A stretch of 64,000 nucleotides of DNA from Homalodisca vitripennis (GCF_021130785.1 NW_025778002.1:1-64000), one strand, 5' to 3'; shown: positions 12,185 through 25,064, numbered from the stretch's first letter. A program made the numbers and translations. The notes: generated from the letters alone by a model not told the origin.

Positions 12185-12450
12185 CTGCAACATTAACAAC
12201 AATATAATTAGCATTAAAATTCTACCAGCTTGAAAGATTATTTAAACACATTTTTGGATTGAGAAATCGGATTGGCCAAAGTGTTGCTGAAAGAAAGTCC
12301 TTAGGCTGTTTAAAAATCTGGTTGTTGTTAATTATACACAAATTGAAGCGATGAAAACAGTTGGCCCAATGTTTTTACTTTTCCTTGGTTTAATACAATG
12401 TTTTGCCATCAATACATACTTAGTATAATAAAGTAAAGGTTAGTGATTAA

Positions 12451-15185
12451 CCCAGATATGCCTGAATTATTTTTTTTTTAATTTTTTTTAATTCTACAGT
12501 TTTTTTATACTATAAAATGTATTCTTCAACACATTTTAACAATAATTGTAAAAAATTTCATCGTCGTTTTAGTAAATAATGGGTGGCCTATATATAGGAC
12601 AGTAGGAAAATATGAGTGAAATGCTAAAATATTCCAAAAATGCTTTTTATTTTTAGAAGGGTTACATTTACATTGGATATATATGTTTTATGTACTTAAT
12701 TTCAACTGTCGTTTTTAACAAAGATATATAAAACAAGCTTAAATAAAATTTTTAGTAAGTGGCATTTGTAGTTTATGGCTTTGTGTGGTAATCAATAAAA
12801 CATTTAGTATGAAGACCAACATCACACTTATTTGGCATCTGGTAGTGCACTTGGCATGGCAATGCCCACATCTCGTTTGCTTTTCCTGAGGAAACAACAA
12901 GGTGGTCCAATCTGTCAAACCTGGAGTCCACTTTTGATTGTTTCGATGGCCGTCCAGCCTTTGACGCGCACTCCTTTACCAAATGTTTCTAGCAGGTTAC
13001 AGGCAAGTCTGCGTCTGAAAAGACAAGTGGTCAAGGTTCCCTCCCGCATGGCGGTGAAGTTGCCAGGCATTTTGTTCTGCACTGTCAATGCAGTCACAGA
13101 TCAGAGGGAAATACCACTTCTTACCTCTGATTTGGATTCGGTACAGGCTCATATTTTGATCGCACCGGTCCACTCCGCCCATTTTTTTGTTTGTACTGGT
13201 GTATGAGGTTTGGTTGAGGGATGAAAGCATGTTTCTTGGCTTTAAGTGAAAAGCGTTTTACCTGATGTATGGGTTGTACACCAACAGCATTTGAAACAAC
13301 AGTGACAATACTGTTGTCATTCCATCTTGCAATAATTAAATTTTCATCACATACTTTTTCGTATTCAAAAGTTCCCCTTTCTTTCTTTTTCAAATCTTTA
13401 CTATCAGTCAGTGGGCACTTTGCTATTCTGTTCTCTCTCACCGTACCAATAGCTCTTATATTCTTTTGGGACAGTTTCTCAAACAAAGGTAGACCAGAAA
13501 AAAAATTATCAAAATACAAGAAGTACGGGAAATCACCATTCTTCTTCAGAACATCACAGTACTGCAAAACAACACTGGCACCAAGGCCCAAGTGTTCATA
13601 CTGAGGGTCCAAGGTGTGGCTGCTCCCTTGGTAGGGGTCTTTCCAAACTACATAGCCATTGGGTGTAGCACCAACCCAAATTTTGTAACCATAGCGAATA
13701 GGTTTGTTTCTGATGAATTGTTTCAAACCATGCCTCCCAAAATATGGGACCATAGACTCATCAACTGAGTGGTGTTCCTCATGTGGTGCGTAATCAAAAA
13801 ATGTTTTGTTCAATGCATCAAACAATGGACGTACTTTTGCATACTTGTCATCAGCATTGAGGTTGTCATTATCACAAACATGCAAATTTGACATAATAAA
13901 CTCAAATCTGTCTCTAGAAATTGCATTTACAACTAATTCATTGCGAGTGTCCAAAGCTGTTTCCCAAAACATTCGTCTTCGAGGTAATGGAACATAACCA
14001 CTCAACAACAATACTCCTATGAAACATTTCATTTCATCGACAGTTACATCACCTAAACGGTTATGTAATGCCGCATAACGATTTGTTTTCTCAACTAATA
14101 AATCTACAATATCATCATCGAAAATACAGAAAAACTGTTCCATTGGTGTTAATTTTTGTTGTACTTCCTGTCTATTACTCCAAATAGTATCATCTAGTTT
14201 TAGGTCCTCTTTGACCCATTTGTACTGCTTTTTAGTGAATGGCTTACTAACCTTTTTTGCTGGTTTCTCTTCAGTGAAATTCTGAATTCGTCTTACTTTT
14301 TTATTTGGTGGCTGTGCTATGTCCATCTTCGCTGAACTAGAGGGTAAGGTTGGTTGTGATAAAGAAGGATCCTCTTCATCTTTGTTGTCACTCAGTTCAA
14401 ATTCTTGGGAAACTTCAGCCGGGGCCAATAGTTGGTTTCCTGGAAGATGATGGATTGAAGTCATGTCCTCATCCCCAGAATCCTCATCAGTGACATCATC
14501 ATTTGCATTGATTGGTGGCTGAATATATACGCCAATTTCTTCATCAGGTGGCACTTGGATCTCTTCATCTTCTAGCATCGTCAAAATTTCATGAAGGTTC
14601 AAGTTCCTAAAAAATTCAAAGTACGATAAATAACAAGGTTTTTCAGAATTTTTTATAAAATAACTGTAAAAAATTGTATTGATGCTTAAAACAAAAAGTT
14701 TAACCCAATTACTAAGTCACGACTTGAAATACAAGGGTCGAAACTCATTTGAGAGTGGGAAGCATTATTGTTGTACATATGCCTACTGGACTACATGTAG
14801 GACGGGCCAATTCCAAACATAACCTATAATAAACGGTCTGAATTTAGAACGGTCACATTTCAAGATAAATGTAATAACTAGTTAGTCAGTTATTAGGAAA
14901 TGTACTTAAATAGGTTTAAAACTACGAAATAATAGTATTGTACTTACTTTTCGCACATGGCGCAGAGCTCATGAAGTTGATTGGAAATCCTAAATTTGTA
15001 AACTAGTCTAAAGAAACAAACTAGTTGAAGCATTCACTTGATTGTTGCTCAGATGCATTCAGTAGCTCTTACTGAAGACAGCAACCACCCTGCCACCTGT
15101 TGGAAAAAGCTGAAACTACTTCAGAAGTAAGCTTTATGGAGAACACTACAAGTGTCCTAAATATAGGTCACTAGGCATATCTGGG
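12451..15185 (-). mobile_element. piggyBac element B, nearly full length
   Basis: The inverted ends CCCAGATATGCCT are perfect, and TTAA is present at 12447-12450 and 15186-15189. Its length of 2.7 kb is normal for an autonomous piggyBac. The right TTAA is in the 5' splice site of the Sola-like host element (GTAAGTTAA), so it inserted just inside an intron. Confidence 0.95.
12773..14602 (-). pseudogene. piggyBac transposase (element B), three frameshifts
   Basis: The first 493 codons are open from ATG at 14602 (MNLHEILTMLEDEE), with an acidic N-terminus as in the family. The catalytic acidic residues are visible as SVDESMVPYFGRH, LYFDNFFSGLP and, after a shift at a run of seven T at 13182-13188, MGGVDRCDQNMSLYR. 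Further shifts near 13020 and 12960 are needed to reach the C-terminal ribbon ...CGHC-type/KCDVGLHTKCF ending at 12773. All four expected aspartates of the DDD-type site are present, so the gene was intact recently or is intact if the indels are consensus errors. Nuclear cut-and-paste transposase with TTAA specificity by family. Confidence 0.9.
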
Positions 15186-15194
15186 TTAACTTAC

Positions 15195-15302
15195 CATGCT
15201 CTATATTATCAGCCAAGCCAAACCGATGTCTTGTTTCTTTCATAGTCGGAAGGTTCACAGTCGCAACAGTAGGGACAGATATACTTGCAGTGAGAGGCAC
15301 AT
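15195..15302 (-). CDS. Internal exon of the Sola-like copy 1 gene
   Basis: It has a 3' splice site GTTACAG and 5' splice site CATG|GTAAG. Read in phase with the next exon it gives VPLTASISVPTVATVNLPT...LADNIEH, then G-EPDV across the junction to 12184, so the phase is consistent. The segment is low-complexity and hydrophobic/Thr-rich; no domain recognised. PiggyBac B lies 5 bases into the following intron. Confidence 0.55.
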
Positions 15303-15643
15303 CTGTAACATTTTAAGTAATATAAATTTAGCATACAAACTAAGTAGCCTCTAGTCTAGAGTAACAATGTTAAAAATATATCTCAGTTGATGTACTTAAA
15401 AAAAGGTTTAATGAATTGCATTTCAAAATCAGGCTTAAAGTCAAAATCAAGGTGCTTTTTTTGAAAGAAGTATGTAGCCTAAAACTATATTGGTGGTCTA
15501 GAAATTACAGATTGTTTTGTATTTTATCACACCCTAGCATAGGCTATATGTTTAAAGGTAATTTAAAACCTTACAAGATATAAATAGCATAATATTAATC
15601 CTAATGAAGATGAAAGATGTGGTTGTAACAATCTATAGGTTAC

Positions 15644-15758
15644 CTTCCTCTAAGTTTTCAGCAACGCTCACTTCATTTGCAGCTGGTAGGGTCACATTTA
15701 TAACAGACAGTCTTTTTTCTGCTAGTTCGACCATCAATTTTCCCCTTTGCATCATTTT
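15644..15758 (-). CDS. Upstream exon of the Sola-like copy 1 gene
   Basis: Acceptor TTGTTTCAG and donor GAAG|GTAACC bound 115 bp reading KMMQRGKLMVELAEKRL...NLEE, which continues in phase into the exon at 15195-15302. A further upstream 5' splice site with ATG (16207-16231, MSEKTGRE, donor GTAAGT) exists but joins in a different phase, so the true first exon is unresolved. Confidence 0.45.
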
Positions 15759-16601
15759 CTGAAACAATGCAAGATTGCATTTAATATAAGTTCCAAAAAG
15801 TCGTATGTTTGAAAATGCAAATAGGCTAAATACCAAACACAAGACTTATACCAAACATAAGACATTTTAGTACCGAAATAAATATTAAGATTATGCATGA
15901 TATAATCATATTAAACCATAACTTGTGTCCTAAAACTCTATTATGAAGTCTATTCATATAGTAGAAATACTTAAAATGTTGAAAATCATTTTTCTAAAGC
16001 TTGAGTTGGAGTTACAAACATAACCTAAAAACACGTCAACAGAATTTAACAGTGTAAATAACTCTTTTGTAAGATTTAAAGACTGTAAACACTATGAAGT
16101 AATGTGTAGGTTACAAATTAAACCTTTCTGAAACATTTATGAACAGAAATAGAACAGAATAATTGTATATATTTAGTAGAGAAGAAGGAAAACAAAAACA
16201 ACTTACCTTCTCTTCCAGTCTTCTCAGACATAAGACATTTTGCAGTAGCACAAATCAGTAGAGAATACATACAACTTTTAAACAATAGCTTATATTTCAC
16301 ATTCGACCAGCTGTTGACATAAGAGATTTTGCTGCTTGAAGCGAAACATAATTTGCCACATTTTAAGGCAATAAAAAAAAAACCGAATTTTTGACATACG
16401 ACTTTTTGAAATAACAGTCTCGATATTGTTTTTGTGGCTTCAACATGTTGGACTCGTACCGAATACCCGTTATGTGAAATTTGTGGGAAAGAAACAACTG
16501 TAACTGTGAGAGGAGCAAATATGATCGTCTTCAGTTTTCCTAATTTTTTTTATAATAATTTGTTTGATTACTGTAAATATTACATTCATATTTTAATTTA
16601 A

Positions 16602-17464
16602 CCCATTGCGGATCAACGACGTGAGGGTGACGCGGAGCGAGGCGTGGACCAAAAGCACAATGACGTGACCCTCACGCGGATGACGTGGTACGGATGACTC
16701 ATTTGTTTTGAACGCTTATCGCTGTTATAAGTCTCGGAGATTATTTATAGTCCGTTTTCCTGGACTGGCTTCCTATCTTATCTCTGGTACCTGTCCACAA
16801 ATACTCCCCTCGTTATCGGTCAATAACGTTTTTATTTGCGACAAATTGTTTGTCTGAGTCGTACAGTCGTGGCGTTCGATTTTCCTTTGCCTCGTGTGCG
16901 TGTACGTAAATAAAATGGGTGATAATTTACGATCATCTGAATTAGATAGACTATTATTAGAAAGTGGAAGTGATGAAAGTGATATCGATAGTGTTATTGA
17001 GGATGGAGACGATTCTATCACGCGTATAATTGTTTCCGTGACTATCACACCAAAATCCACTACTAAGACAAAGACAGTCTCAATATTTTGTAAATATTAG
17101 ATTAGTTGTTTCTTGAATTGACAGTTTTATTAGAACATTTTTTATTGTGTAAAACGTTTGATCCGTCTTATATCAAACAGCTACAACATGCAAAAAACGT
17201 AAGTAAAAATGTTATGTAGCCTACCTGTATTTTTACATTTGTTCTAGTATAATATACTTGTCTAATATGATCTGTATAATGTTTATATAACATAAATAAC
17301 AACATAAACAAACAAAACATGTATAATTATATACGCTGGCCTAATTAGTGAGCGCGCTAAGCAGGCAGGTAGGCGTGCAAAACACTGCGGGTGCTGCGTT
17401 GTAATACGGATTAATTCGTACTCTAAGGCCCGCCGCGCACGCCGTTTTCACGATCCGCAATGGG
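16602..17464 (+). mobile_element. piggyBac element C, non-autonomous
   Basis: The inverted ends CCCATTGCGGATC are perfect, with TTAA at 16598-16601 and 17465-17468. Without it the Merlin sequence ATTTTAATTTAAACATATGATTG seen in copy 1 is restored. GC-rich ends contain GACGTGAGGGTGACGCGG and its inverted copy (GTGACCCTCACGCGG). Only the start of a transposase gene remains. Confidence 0.95.
16915..17100 (+). pseudogene. piggyBac transposase N-terminal remnant
   Basis: ATG at 16915 opens MGDNLRSSELDRLLLESGSD followed by an acidic Asp/Glu/Ser stretch typical of piggyBac N-termini. The frame ends at 17100 without reaching the catalytic domain, so the element is internally deleted. Confidence 0.5.
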
Positions 17465-17597
17465 TTAAAACATATGATTGTTGTTGAGGACTATAGATAC
17501 TTTTATATCGATTGATAGTCTAGGATTTGAGATACGAATATTAGGTATCGAAGACTACATTCTTCGATATAAAAAACCGGGTCCGCTTATCGTACCC

Positions 17598-20049
17598 TAC
17601 TCCGATTTTTACATATTGAAGTTGGATAATATATATTCGATAATATCAATCTAATAACGAGTTGCTGCTTATTAAAGTCTCCCCGGGAATAGAAACAATC
17701 TATGCTTTTTGTATTTATAAATGTATTAATTGAAACAGTATAATATTCACTCAATGTGTAATCATGTGTTACTGTTACTCAAGGAAAGCTATTTTTATGT
17801 GATCGGAAGACACCATGTAGTATGTAAATACATTGTACGTACCTAAGAAGTTATGGTTGTTAGTTAGTTTCACTTTGGTAGACTTAGATAAATAGCCTGT
17901 TCTTATTATTTGGTTATTTTTATTTTATTTATTTATTTTTTTTGTTCTCTTAGGACAAGAAGCTTATAAATTGCACTTAGTCCTGTAAGAATCTTTGCGT
18001 TGCTTCCGGAGTGACAGGATGTTCAGGGTGGGTAAGGTTAGGGAGTAGGGGCCGCCTCCTATCGAGATCCATGAGGAAGAATTAGGGCACTACATCTCAG
18101 TCATGTCCCCCCGGAAGAAGGGGAGGCCAGCTCAACCAGCCTTTCCAGTCAAAATAGGCAGGGGTGGCATACTCTAGGTGAGGTTAGCAAGAACCTCTGA
18201 GGTTAGGGAACAAACCCCACCAACTCCCAACAGTCATCTCCCAAAGTAGACTAGACCTATCGAATTGCCCATGAACCCTAGAATCTCGACATATGCGGTT
18301 AGTGATGTGCCACTCCTGGACATCCATAAGGTTGCCCAGATTGAAGTGACACATCAGTTTTTGCTGTGCCCAGTGGTGAGTTCAACTGGAAGGTATAAAC
18401 CAGTCAGAGATGTTATTTTTATTGAATATATTGATTGTTTCTATCAAATTAATAATTCATTATTACAATGTATGTAATTCAACATGTACATGACTTCAAC
18501 GGATTGATAAATTATAATAATGTCTAACGTAAACAATGAGTAATATATATTTTTTGAAAATTGCGATGAATATGAGATTTAATGTTCTTGGCGAGTGGTC
18601 ATTGAGGTTGAGGAGTGGAATACCCACAGAATATCTTTGTAATTGTTTGTACCGCAGAGAGGTGCACCTGTCGGATAAGAATCCTTTCCTCCATTTCACA
18701 AAAGAGGTTGCTCAAATGTAATCCATGTTAAAGTTGGTTTTGTTATTATGTAATATCAGAGTTGGGTAATGTACCTAATCGTTCGATGATGAAGATCGAA
18801 TAACGGGTGTATGTTGTTTATTAGTCTCGACATTTTTACTTATATAACTTTTTTTGTTCTATTTATTGGTTTGTTGATGAAAGTTTTCATTCAATATGTA
18901 TGCAGTATTTTCAATTTTATTTTTACCACACCAGAAATAAGATTCATGTTAATAACCTATTGCTATTTTCCTGAACAATTTAAGGTTTTAGAGTATCAAA
19001 TGACAAATAATGAATTTTTTAGATCATTCAAAGTGGAACTACTTTTTCTGCAAGATAGTAGGAAGTTATGGTTAGGGAACTTACAATATTTGTGGTTCTT
19101 CAAGTTGCGTTTTCCTATATAAAGCAGTAATGGATGGTGGCATCCGTGATCAGACCATTTAGAATTTATTTTTTCTGACAGGTACTACGTCTGGGGATGT
19201 TTTCACTACCTCGATGGATGTTTTTCCTATGTCTGTGCTGCCCCGTGCTGATGGCCAGAGGCACTTCTGTCAGGTTGATATGACTTATACTTAGATGGTC
19301 TAAATTTAAAAAAGCATCTTTCATTTGGGTCACATCCTCCTGATTTCAACAATATTTTATTTAACGTATCCATAGATGGGGCATAATGGCTGACGTCAGC
19401 AGTAACCAATTGGAGGTTGACTTACAATCATAACGAGACTACGTGACGCTTATAGAACAATGAAATATTACTCCGCGCAAGAAAAGTAGTACCACTTGTA
19501 ATGTGCTGTAACTTTGTTATCTGTCAATTCCACCCATTGAAACATTAATACTGTTTTCTTTTTTTTCAGGAGGACATGGGCAATACATTAATAACATGAA
19601 ACTCGTATTTTGCCGGGTCGTCCGTTAACTTCACGGATTACCCAAAGGGGTAGTAGGCCTATTGGTTGCAGTTATTTCAGTAATAGCTGAGCTGAATGAT
19701 TTGTTGTTGTTGTTTTCATAACGATTTTCTGGTTTTAGGTCACTCAGTAATGGCTGAGGGCATTACGTGCAAGTAAATGAGGCTGGAATGAAAAGGAAAT
19801 ATTACACAATGGAATGTTATTATGCGATAGAAGTTTATATTAGGTTATCGTAAATATGTTACTGATAGTACATATTTTTTATGAGCACTCACATAATCTG
19901 TGCTTGAATTTGGTTATTATCTAGAGGGATGTTTTTTTTTCTCTCTCTCTCGCCAGATGTGTGGGGTGACGTAAAAGGCGTCACCTGAAATATTTTGTCG
20001 TCAGAAAAGCTGGGTGATCTGGGACGTGATCTGAGTGAAGATGATACAT
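17598..20049. other. Unassigned, no recognisable gene
   Basis: Mostly AT-rich. A GC-richer block at 17950-18300 begins after a pyrimidine tract ending TCTCTTAG and contains runs such as GGGTAAGGTTAGGGAGTAGGGG, but it has stops in all frames. Open frames at 18265-18477, 18536-18721 and 18811-19122 show no motif I know. The middle one (LGEWSLRLRSGIPTEYLC) could be a terminal exon, without other support. Confidence 0.4.
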
Positions 20050-23000
20050 AATTTCTTTTTGTTTATGCAAAAATGTAAACAGTTATCATAATTCTGCCTA
20101 TTGTAGCTATTATGGTCAGGTTGCGATTTATAAAAACGACATTGCCAAACCTTGAGCAGTTGTCATAATTTTGACTGTATAATACTATAAAATTCTGTTG
20201 CAAGTCTGCATCATTCCTTTTTTATGCACTAATGTCTGAGCAGTTGTTACTATTGTGTACAAGTTGCCATTTAAATTACTGACGTTGATAAACTGCGAAA
20301 AGTTGTAATAAATTTGAATGTATTACTGTATAGTTGTATTGTTTTTCTGGATAATTTCTTTTTTAATAACGTTAAAATCAGAGCTGTTGATATATTTCTG
20401 GTATGTATTAATTTAGTGTTCAGGTTGCCATTTATATAACTGACATTGCCAAACTATGAGCAGATGTCATAAATTTCATTGTTATGCTGTATAGTTAAGT
20501 TGCTGTAATTCTACTTCATTTGTTTTTGTTTGGGCAAAAATCTGAACAGTTATCATAATTCTGGCAATTATTACTCTTGTGTTTAGCTTGTGATTTATAC
20601 AAATGACATTGCCAAACTCTGAGCAGTTGTCATAATTTTGAATGTAATACTAAATAATTATGTGCAAGTCTGCATTATTTCGTTTTTAGTAGACTAGAGT
20701 CTAAACATTTGTAACATACCTGGCAATTGCTACCATTGTGTTCAAGTTGCCATATGTATTGTATTACTGAGATTGGCAAACTGTGAATAATTGTATAAAA
20801 TTGACTATAATACTGTATAGTTAAATTGTTATTTTGCATAATTTCCTTTTGAATACATTGAAATCAGAGCAGTTGATATGTTTCTGGTATGTATTACTTT
20901 GGTTTTAAGGTTGCTTTTTATATAATTGACATTGCCAAACTATGAGCAGATGCCTTAAATTTGATTGTAATTACTGTATAGTTAAGTTGCTGTATTTCTA
21001 CATAATTTGTTTTTTGTTTGGGCAAAAATCTGGAGAGTTGTCATAATTCGGACAATTATTAATCTTGCGTTTAGCTTGCGATTTATACAAACGACATTTG
21101 CAAACTCTGATCAGATGTATAAATTTGACTGTTTTATTCTGTATAGTAACTTAATTATTCTATATCATTTACTTTTTCTTACACTACAATTTAAGCAGTT
21201 GGCATATTTCTGGCAGTTTTTACTATTAAGTTTAAGTTGCTACTTATATTACTGGGAGTTCCTAACAGTGAACAGATGTTATAAATTTGTATTGTGTTCA
21301 AGTTGCCATTTAAATTACTGACATTGGTAAACTGTGCATAAATTTGAATGTATTACTGTATAGTTGTATTGTTTTTCTGGATAATTTCTTTTTTGATAAC
21401 GTTAAAATCAGAGCTGTTGATATATTTCTGGTATGTATTAATTTAGTGTTTCAGGTTGCTATTTATATAACTGACATTGCCAAACTATGAGCAGATGTCA
21501 TAAATTTTATTGTTATGCTGTATAGTTAAGTTGCTGTAATTCGACTTCATTTGTTTTTGTTTGGGCAAAAATCTGAACAGTTGTCATAATTCTGGCAATT
21601 ATTACTCTTGTGTTTAGCTTGTGATTTATACAAATGACATTGCCAAACTCTGAGCAGTTGTCATAATTTTGAATGTAATACTAAATAATTATGTGCAAGT
21701 CTGCATTATTTCTTTTTTAGTTTTTTAGTAGACTAGAGTCTAAACATTTGTAACATACCTGGCAATTGCTACCATTGTGTTCAAGTTGCCATATGTATTG
21801 TATTACTGAGATTGGCAAACTGTGAATAATTGTATAAAATTGACTATAATACTGTATAGTTAAATTGTTATTTTGCATAATTTCCTTTTGAATACATTGA
21901 AATCAGAGCAGTTGATATGTTTCTGGTATGTATTACTTTGGTTTTAAGGTTGCTTTTTATATAATTGACATTGCCAAACTATGAGCAGATGCCTTAAATT
22001 TGATTGTAATTACTGTATAGTTAAGTTGCTGTATTTCTACATAATTTGTTTTTTGTTTGGGCAAAAGTCTGGAGAGTTGTCTTAATTCGGACAATTATTA
22101 ATCTTGTGTTTAGCTTGCGATTTATACAAACGACATTTGCAAACTCTGATCAGATGTATAAATTTGACTGTTTTATTCTGTATAGTAACTTAATTATTCT
22201 ATATCATTTACTTTTACTTACACTACAATTTAAGCAGTTGGCATATTTCTGGCAGTTTTTACTATTAAGTTTAAGTTGCTACTTATATTACTGGGAGTTC
22301 CTAACAGTGAACAGATGTTATAAATTTGTATTGAGTTCAAGTTGCCATTTAAATTACTGACATTGGTAAACTGTGAACAGTTGTCATAAATTTGAATATA
22401 GTACTGTATAGTTATAATGTTTTTCTAGATAATTTCCTTTTGAATACATTGAAATCAGAGCAGTTGATATGTTTCTGGTATGTATTACTTTGGTTTTATG
22501 GTTGCCATTTATATAATTGACATTGCCAAACTATGAGCAGATGCCTTAAATTTGATTGTAATTACTGTATAGTTAAGTTGCTGTAATTCTACATCATTTG
22601 TTTCTGTTTGGGCAAAAATCTGAACAGTTGTCATAATTCTGGTAATTATTAATCTTGTGTTCAGTTTGCGATTCATACAAACGACATTTGCAAACTCTGA
22701 GCAGATGTATAAATTTAACTGTTTTATTCTGTATAGTAATTTTATTATTCTGTATCATTTACTTTTTGTTACGCTACAATTTAAGCAGTTGGAAAATTTC
22801 TAGCAGTTTTTACTATTAAGTTTAAGTTGTAACTTATATTACTGAGAGTTCCAAACAGTGAGCAGATGTTAAATTTGGCTGTAAAATAGTGTACAGTATC
22901 TTTTTTAGTCGTGCAACAAAATTCCAACCCACACTTTTCCTGACTTCCGCTTTAAACACTCACTGGAAGTGCCTTAATCGGATAGTTCCTTTTTGATAGT

Positions 23001-23575
23001 GTGCTGGGGCTGATGTACAAAATTAATAAATTGTTTAATGATCTGTTATAACAGTGAAACCTAAGAAAACTTTCTTTTTTATGCTGACATCTTAGCAGTT
23101 TCCATATTTTTGGCATGTATTACTTTATTGTCCAGGTTACCAATTATATGCCTAACTATTGCCTAAACTATTGCTGTCATTGCCTAACTATGAGCAGATG
23201 CCTTAAATTTAGAGATAAAATCAGAGTAGTTGATATATACCTAGTTTTTATTACTTTAGTTTTCAGGTTGCCATTTATATAACTGACATTGCCAAACTAT
23301 GAGCGGATGCCATAAATTTGATTGTAATTACTGTATAGTTAAGTTGCTGTAATTCTACATCATTTCTTTTTGTTTGGGTAAAAATCTGACAGTTGTCATA
23401 ATTCTGGCAATTATTACTCTTGTGTTTAGCTTGCGATTTACGAGTATTTGTCATAATATTGTCGTATACAAACGACATTGCCAAAGTCTGAGCAGTTGTC
23501 ATAAATTTGACTGTAATACTAAATAATTATGTGCAAGTCTGCATTATTTCTTTTTTTTAGTACGCTAGAGTCTTC
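20050..23575. repeat. Diverged ~160-bp satellite array with ~1,039-bp higher-order repeat
   Basis: The core GACATTGCCAAACT(A/C)TGAGCAG(A/T)TGTCATAA recurs about every 145-166 bp (about 20143, 20288, 20443, 20607, 20768, 20927, 21091, 21257 and onward), with intervening blocks such as CTGTATAGTTAAGTTGCTGTA and TTTGGGCAAAAATCTG. A block of six to seven monomers is duplicated almost exactly: 20255-21292 and 21293-22331, with a third partial copy after 22332. The section 22893-23085 is a non-satellite interruption. Open frames inside are chance. Confidence 0.9.
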
Positions 23576-23948
23576 CTTCAGGGGTCATAATGTTTATTAG
23601 TACGTGGAAGGCGACCACAGGTTTACCTGAGCTCATTAGGTCATTACTTTCACTTACTTGTGGCATGCACTTTGCATGGAATTCTATTTTATTTACTTTC
23701 CAAATAGGATCCCATACACTTTCTTCTACTTCCTGCCTCCCTGTGCCAACTTCTGTTACTTCCGACACTGGAACTTCCAGGAGTCTTTTCACTTTCTTTC
23801 CCCTCCTCTATCCTGTCCTTGGTATGACGGTAAACTGCCCGCCCCCATCTAACCATTTCCCTAATTCCTACCCAATCTCTAATTCCTCCAGGATCTTATT
23901 AGTACCCGCTCCGTTCGACCGTTCCAGTACATGGCTCGCTAGGAGCGC
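23576..23948. other. Spacer between satellite and piggyBac D
   Basis: GC-richer than its surroundings and open on both strands for 75-120 codons (for example 23590-23952 plus), but no domain or splice signals are seen. I do not call a gene. Confidence 0.4.
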
Positions 23949-25064
23949 TTAACCCTTTATGGTGCAAAATTCAAATATTGAGTATTTCCCTGTGTGAAGC
24001 CTTTTTCTGAGTATCTAAAAATCGCTTATTATTATACAAATTATTAGAATTTCACAAAGAGAGTGGCCACAAAGTTATTTCAAGTGGGACAAATATGTCC
24101 CACTGTCTTTACAAATCCTTGTATTTTTTTATTTTGATATAGCCTACAATAATGCTTATTATCAATAAAATGGCCATATTCAGGTATAAAATCAATGCAA
24201 GTACAAGTCAAAAGATATTTATTGTTCTTTTCAAAGAGAAAAGTTTGACAGAAACATTAGAGAATACTGATTTTAACACATTTCGGTACAATTTCATGTG
24301 TATATGAAAATACAGTACAATCAATACAAGCTATTTGTGAAATTGTCCGAAGTAAGGGGTATCACATAGCGGAACTTCACATGCTGCACAGATAATATTT
24401 GTGAGTTTCACCTCTACCTTCGTGCTGCATAGGCGGCAACGCCTTCTTGTACCAGATTCTTTAGGGATGTGTATTCCAACTCCAACCTAACTTCCTGAGG
24501 GACTCCAACATGCCCTGGTTTTTTTGTGTGTAAACTTAGCTTTTACTCCTCTTGATTTTCTGGAAGAAAAGCCTGAAATCAGCTGGCGGGCCAAATTTAT
24601 TTTGTATCTCAAATGATCAGATCCTCCTTGCTGCACCTTGAACAAGTTGAAGGAATTTACAATGCCTAATTCTATTAAAAAATTCAAGAGTCTATGCCAC
24701 CACTTTCTGGAACGGCGAAAAACATGATAACGTTCCCTGTGCTGATCAAAGTTGTCCACACCACCCATGTATGCATTATATTCTTTGACAACTTTAGGGC
24801 ATGGCACTTCAATTTTTGAACCATCATACTCTTTCCTCGTAACAAATACTATATCCTTGGGGTCATGAAAAGATGAGAGAAAGCAAACATCTTTGTTGTC
24901 TCTCCACTTCAAAGCACATATGCCTTCCTTTGTACGGAAAGTGAACTGCCCTCATTCCAACTTAGGTTCTTTGCTTGATAGAACTGTAGGCAGACCTGCT
25001 CTGACAGTTCCATATGCATACAGACCATTCTGTAGTAGAGTCTTTAGAACCTAAAATGTAGTAA

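Larger units (their letters stand above)
9476..16422 (-). mobile_element. Intron-containing DDE transposon copy 1 (Sola-like?)
   Basis: The ends CGAGACTGTTTATTGCAAAA and, inverted, CGAGACTGTTATTTCAAAA are terminal inverted repeats. ATAT at 9472-9475 and 16423-16426 is a 4-bp target duplication, and removing the element rejoins the Merlin sequence. Subterminal repeats of the type CATA(C/A)GACTTTTT recur at about 9660, 9720, 9740, 9768, 15795, 15855, 16228 and 16320. The single gene runs right to left in several exons. The 4-bp duplication suggests Sola, but the assignment is an inference. Confidence 0.7.
8148..17597 (+). mobile_element. Merlin-type element, copy 2, exploded by four younger elements
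   Basis: The left end GGGTTACGATTAGCGGACCCGG and the right end (reverse complement of the sequence ending at 17597) match each other and copy 1. Removing piggyBac A, the Sola-like element and piggyBac C, each with one target duplication, leaves about 565 bp, close to the 630 bp of copy 1, and the remaining pieces align to copy 1 in order. The 8 bases outside the ends (TTTGGGCA and TACTCCGA) differ, so the original target duplication is lost or the ends were recombined. It is the oldest layer of this nest. Confidence 0.8.

Noticed and set aside
17950..18300. GC-rich block considered as tRNA-derived SINE or exon
   Set aside because: No A/B box pair, no poly-A tail, stops in all frames.
21007..22360. 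Two near-identical 104-codon frames on the plus strand
   Set aside because: They are the same position in two copies of the ~1,039-bp satellite block; no protein motif.
23590..23952. 120-codon plus-strand frame
   Set aside because: Open on both strands, no domain, low-complexity Ser/Pro composition, no splice or start context.
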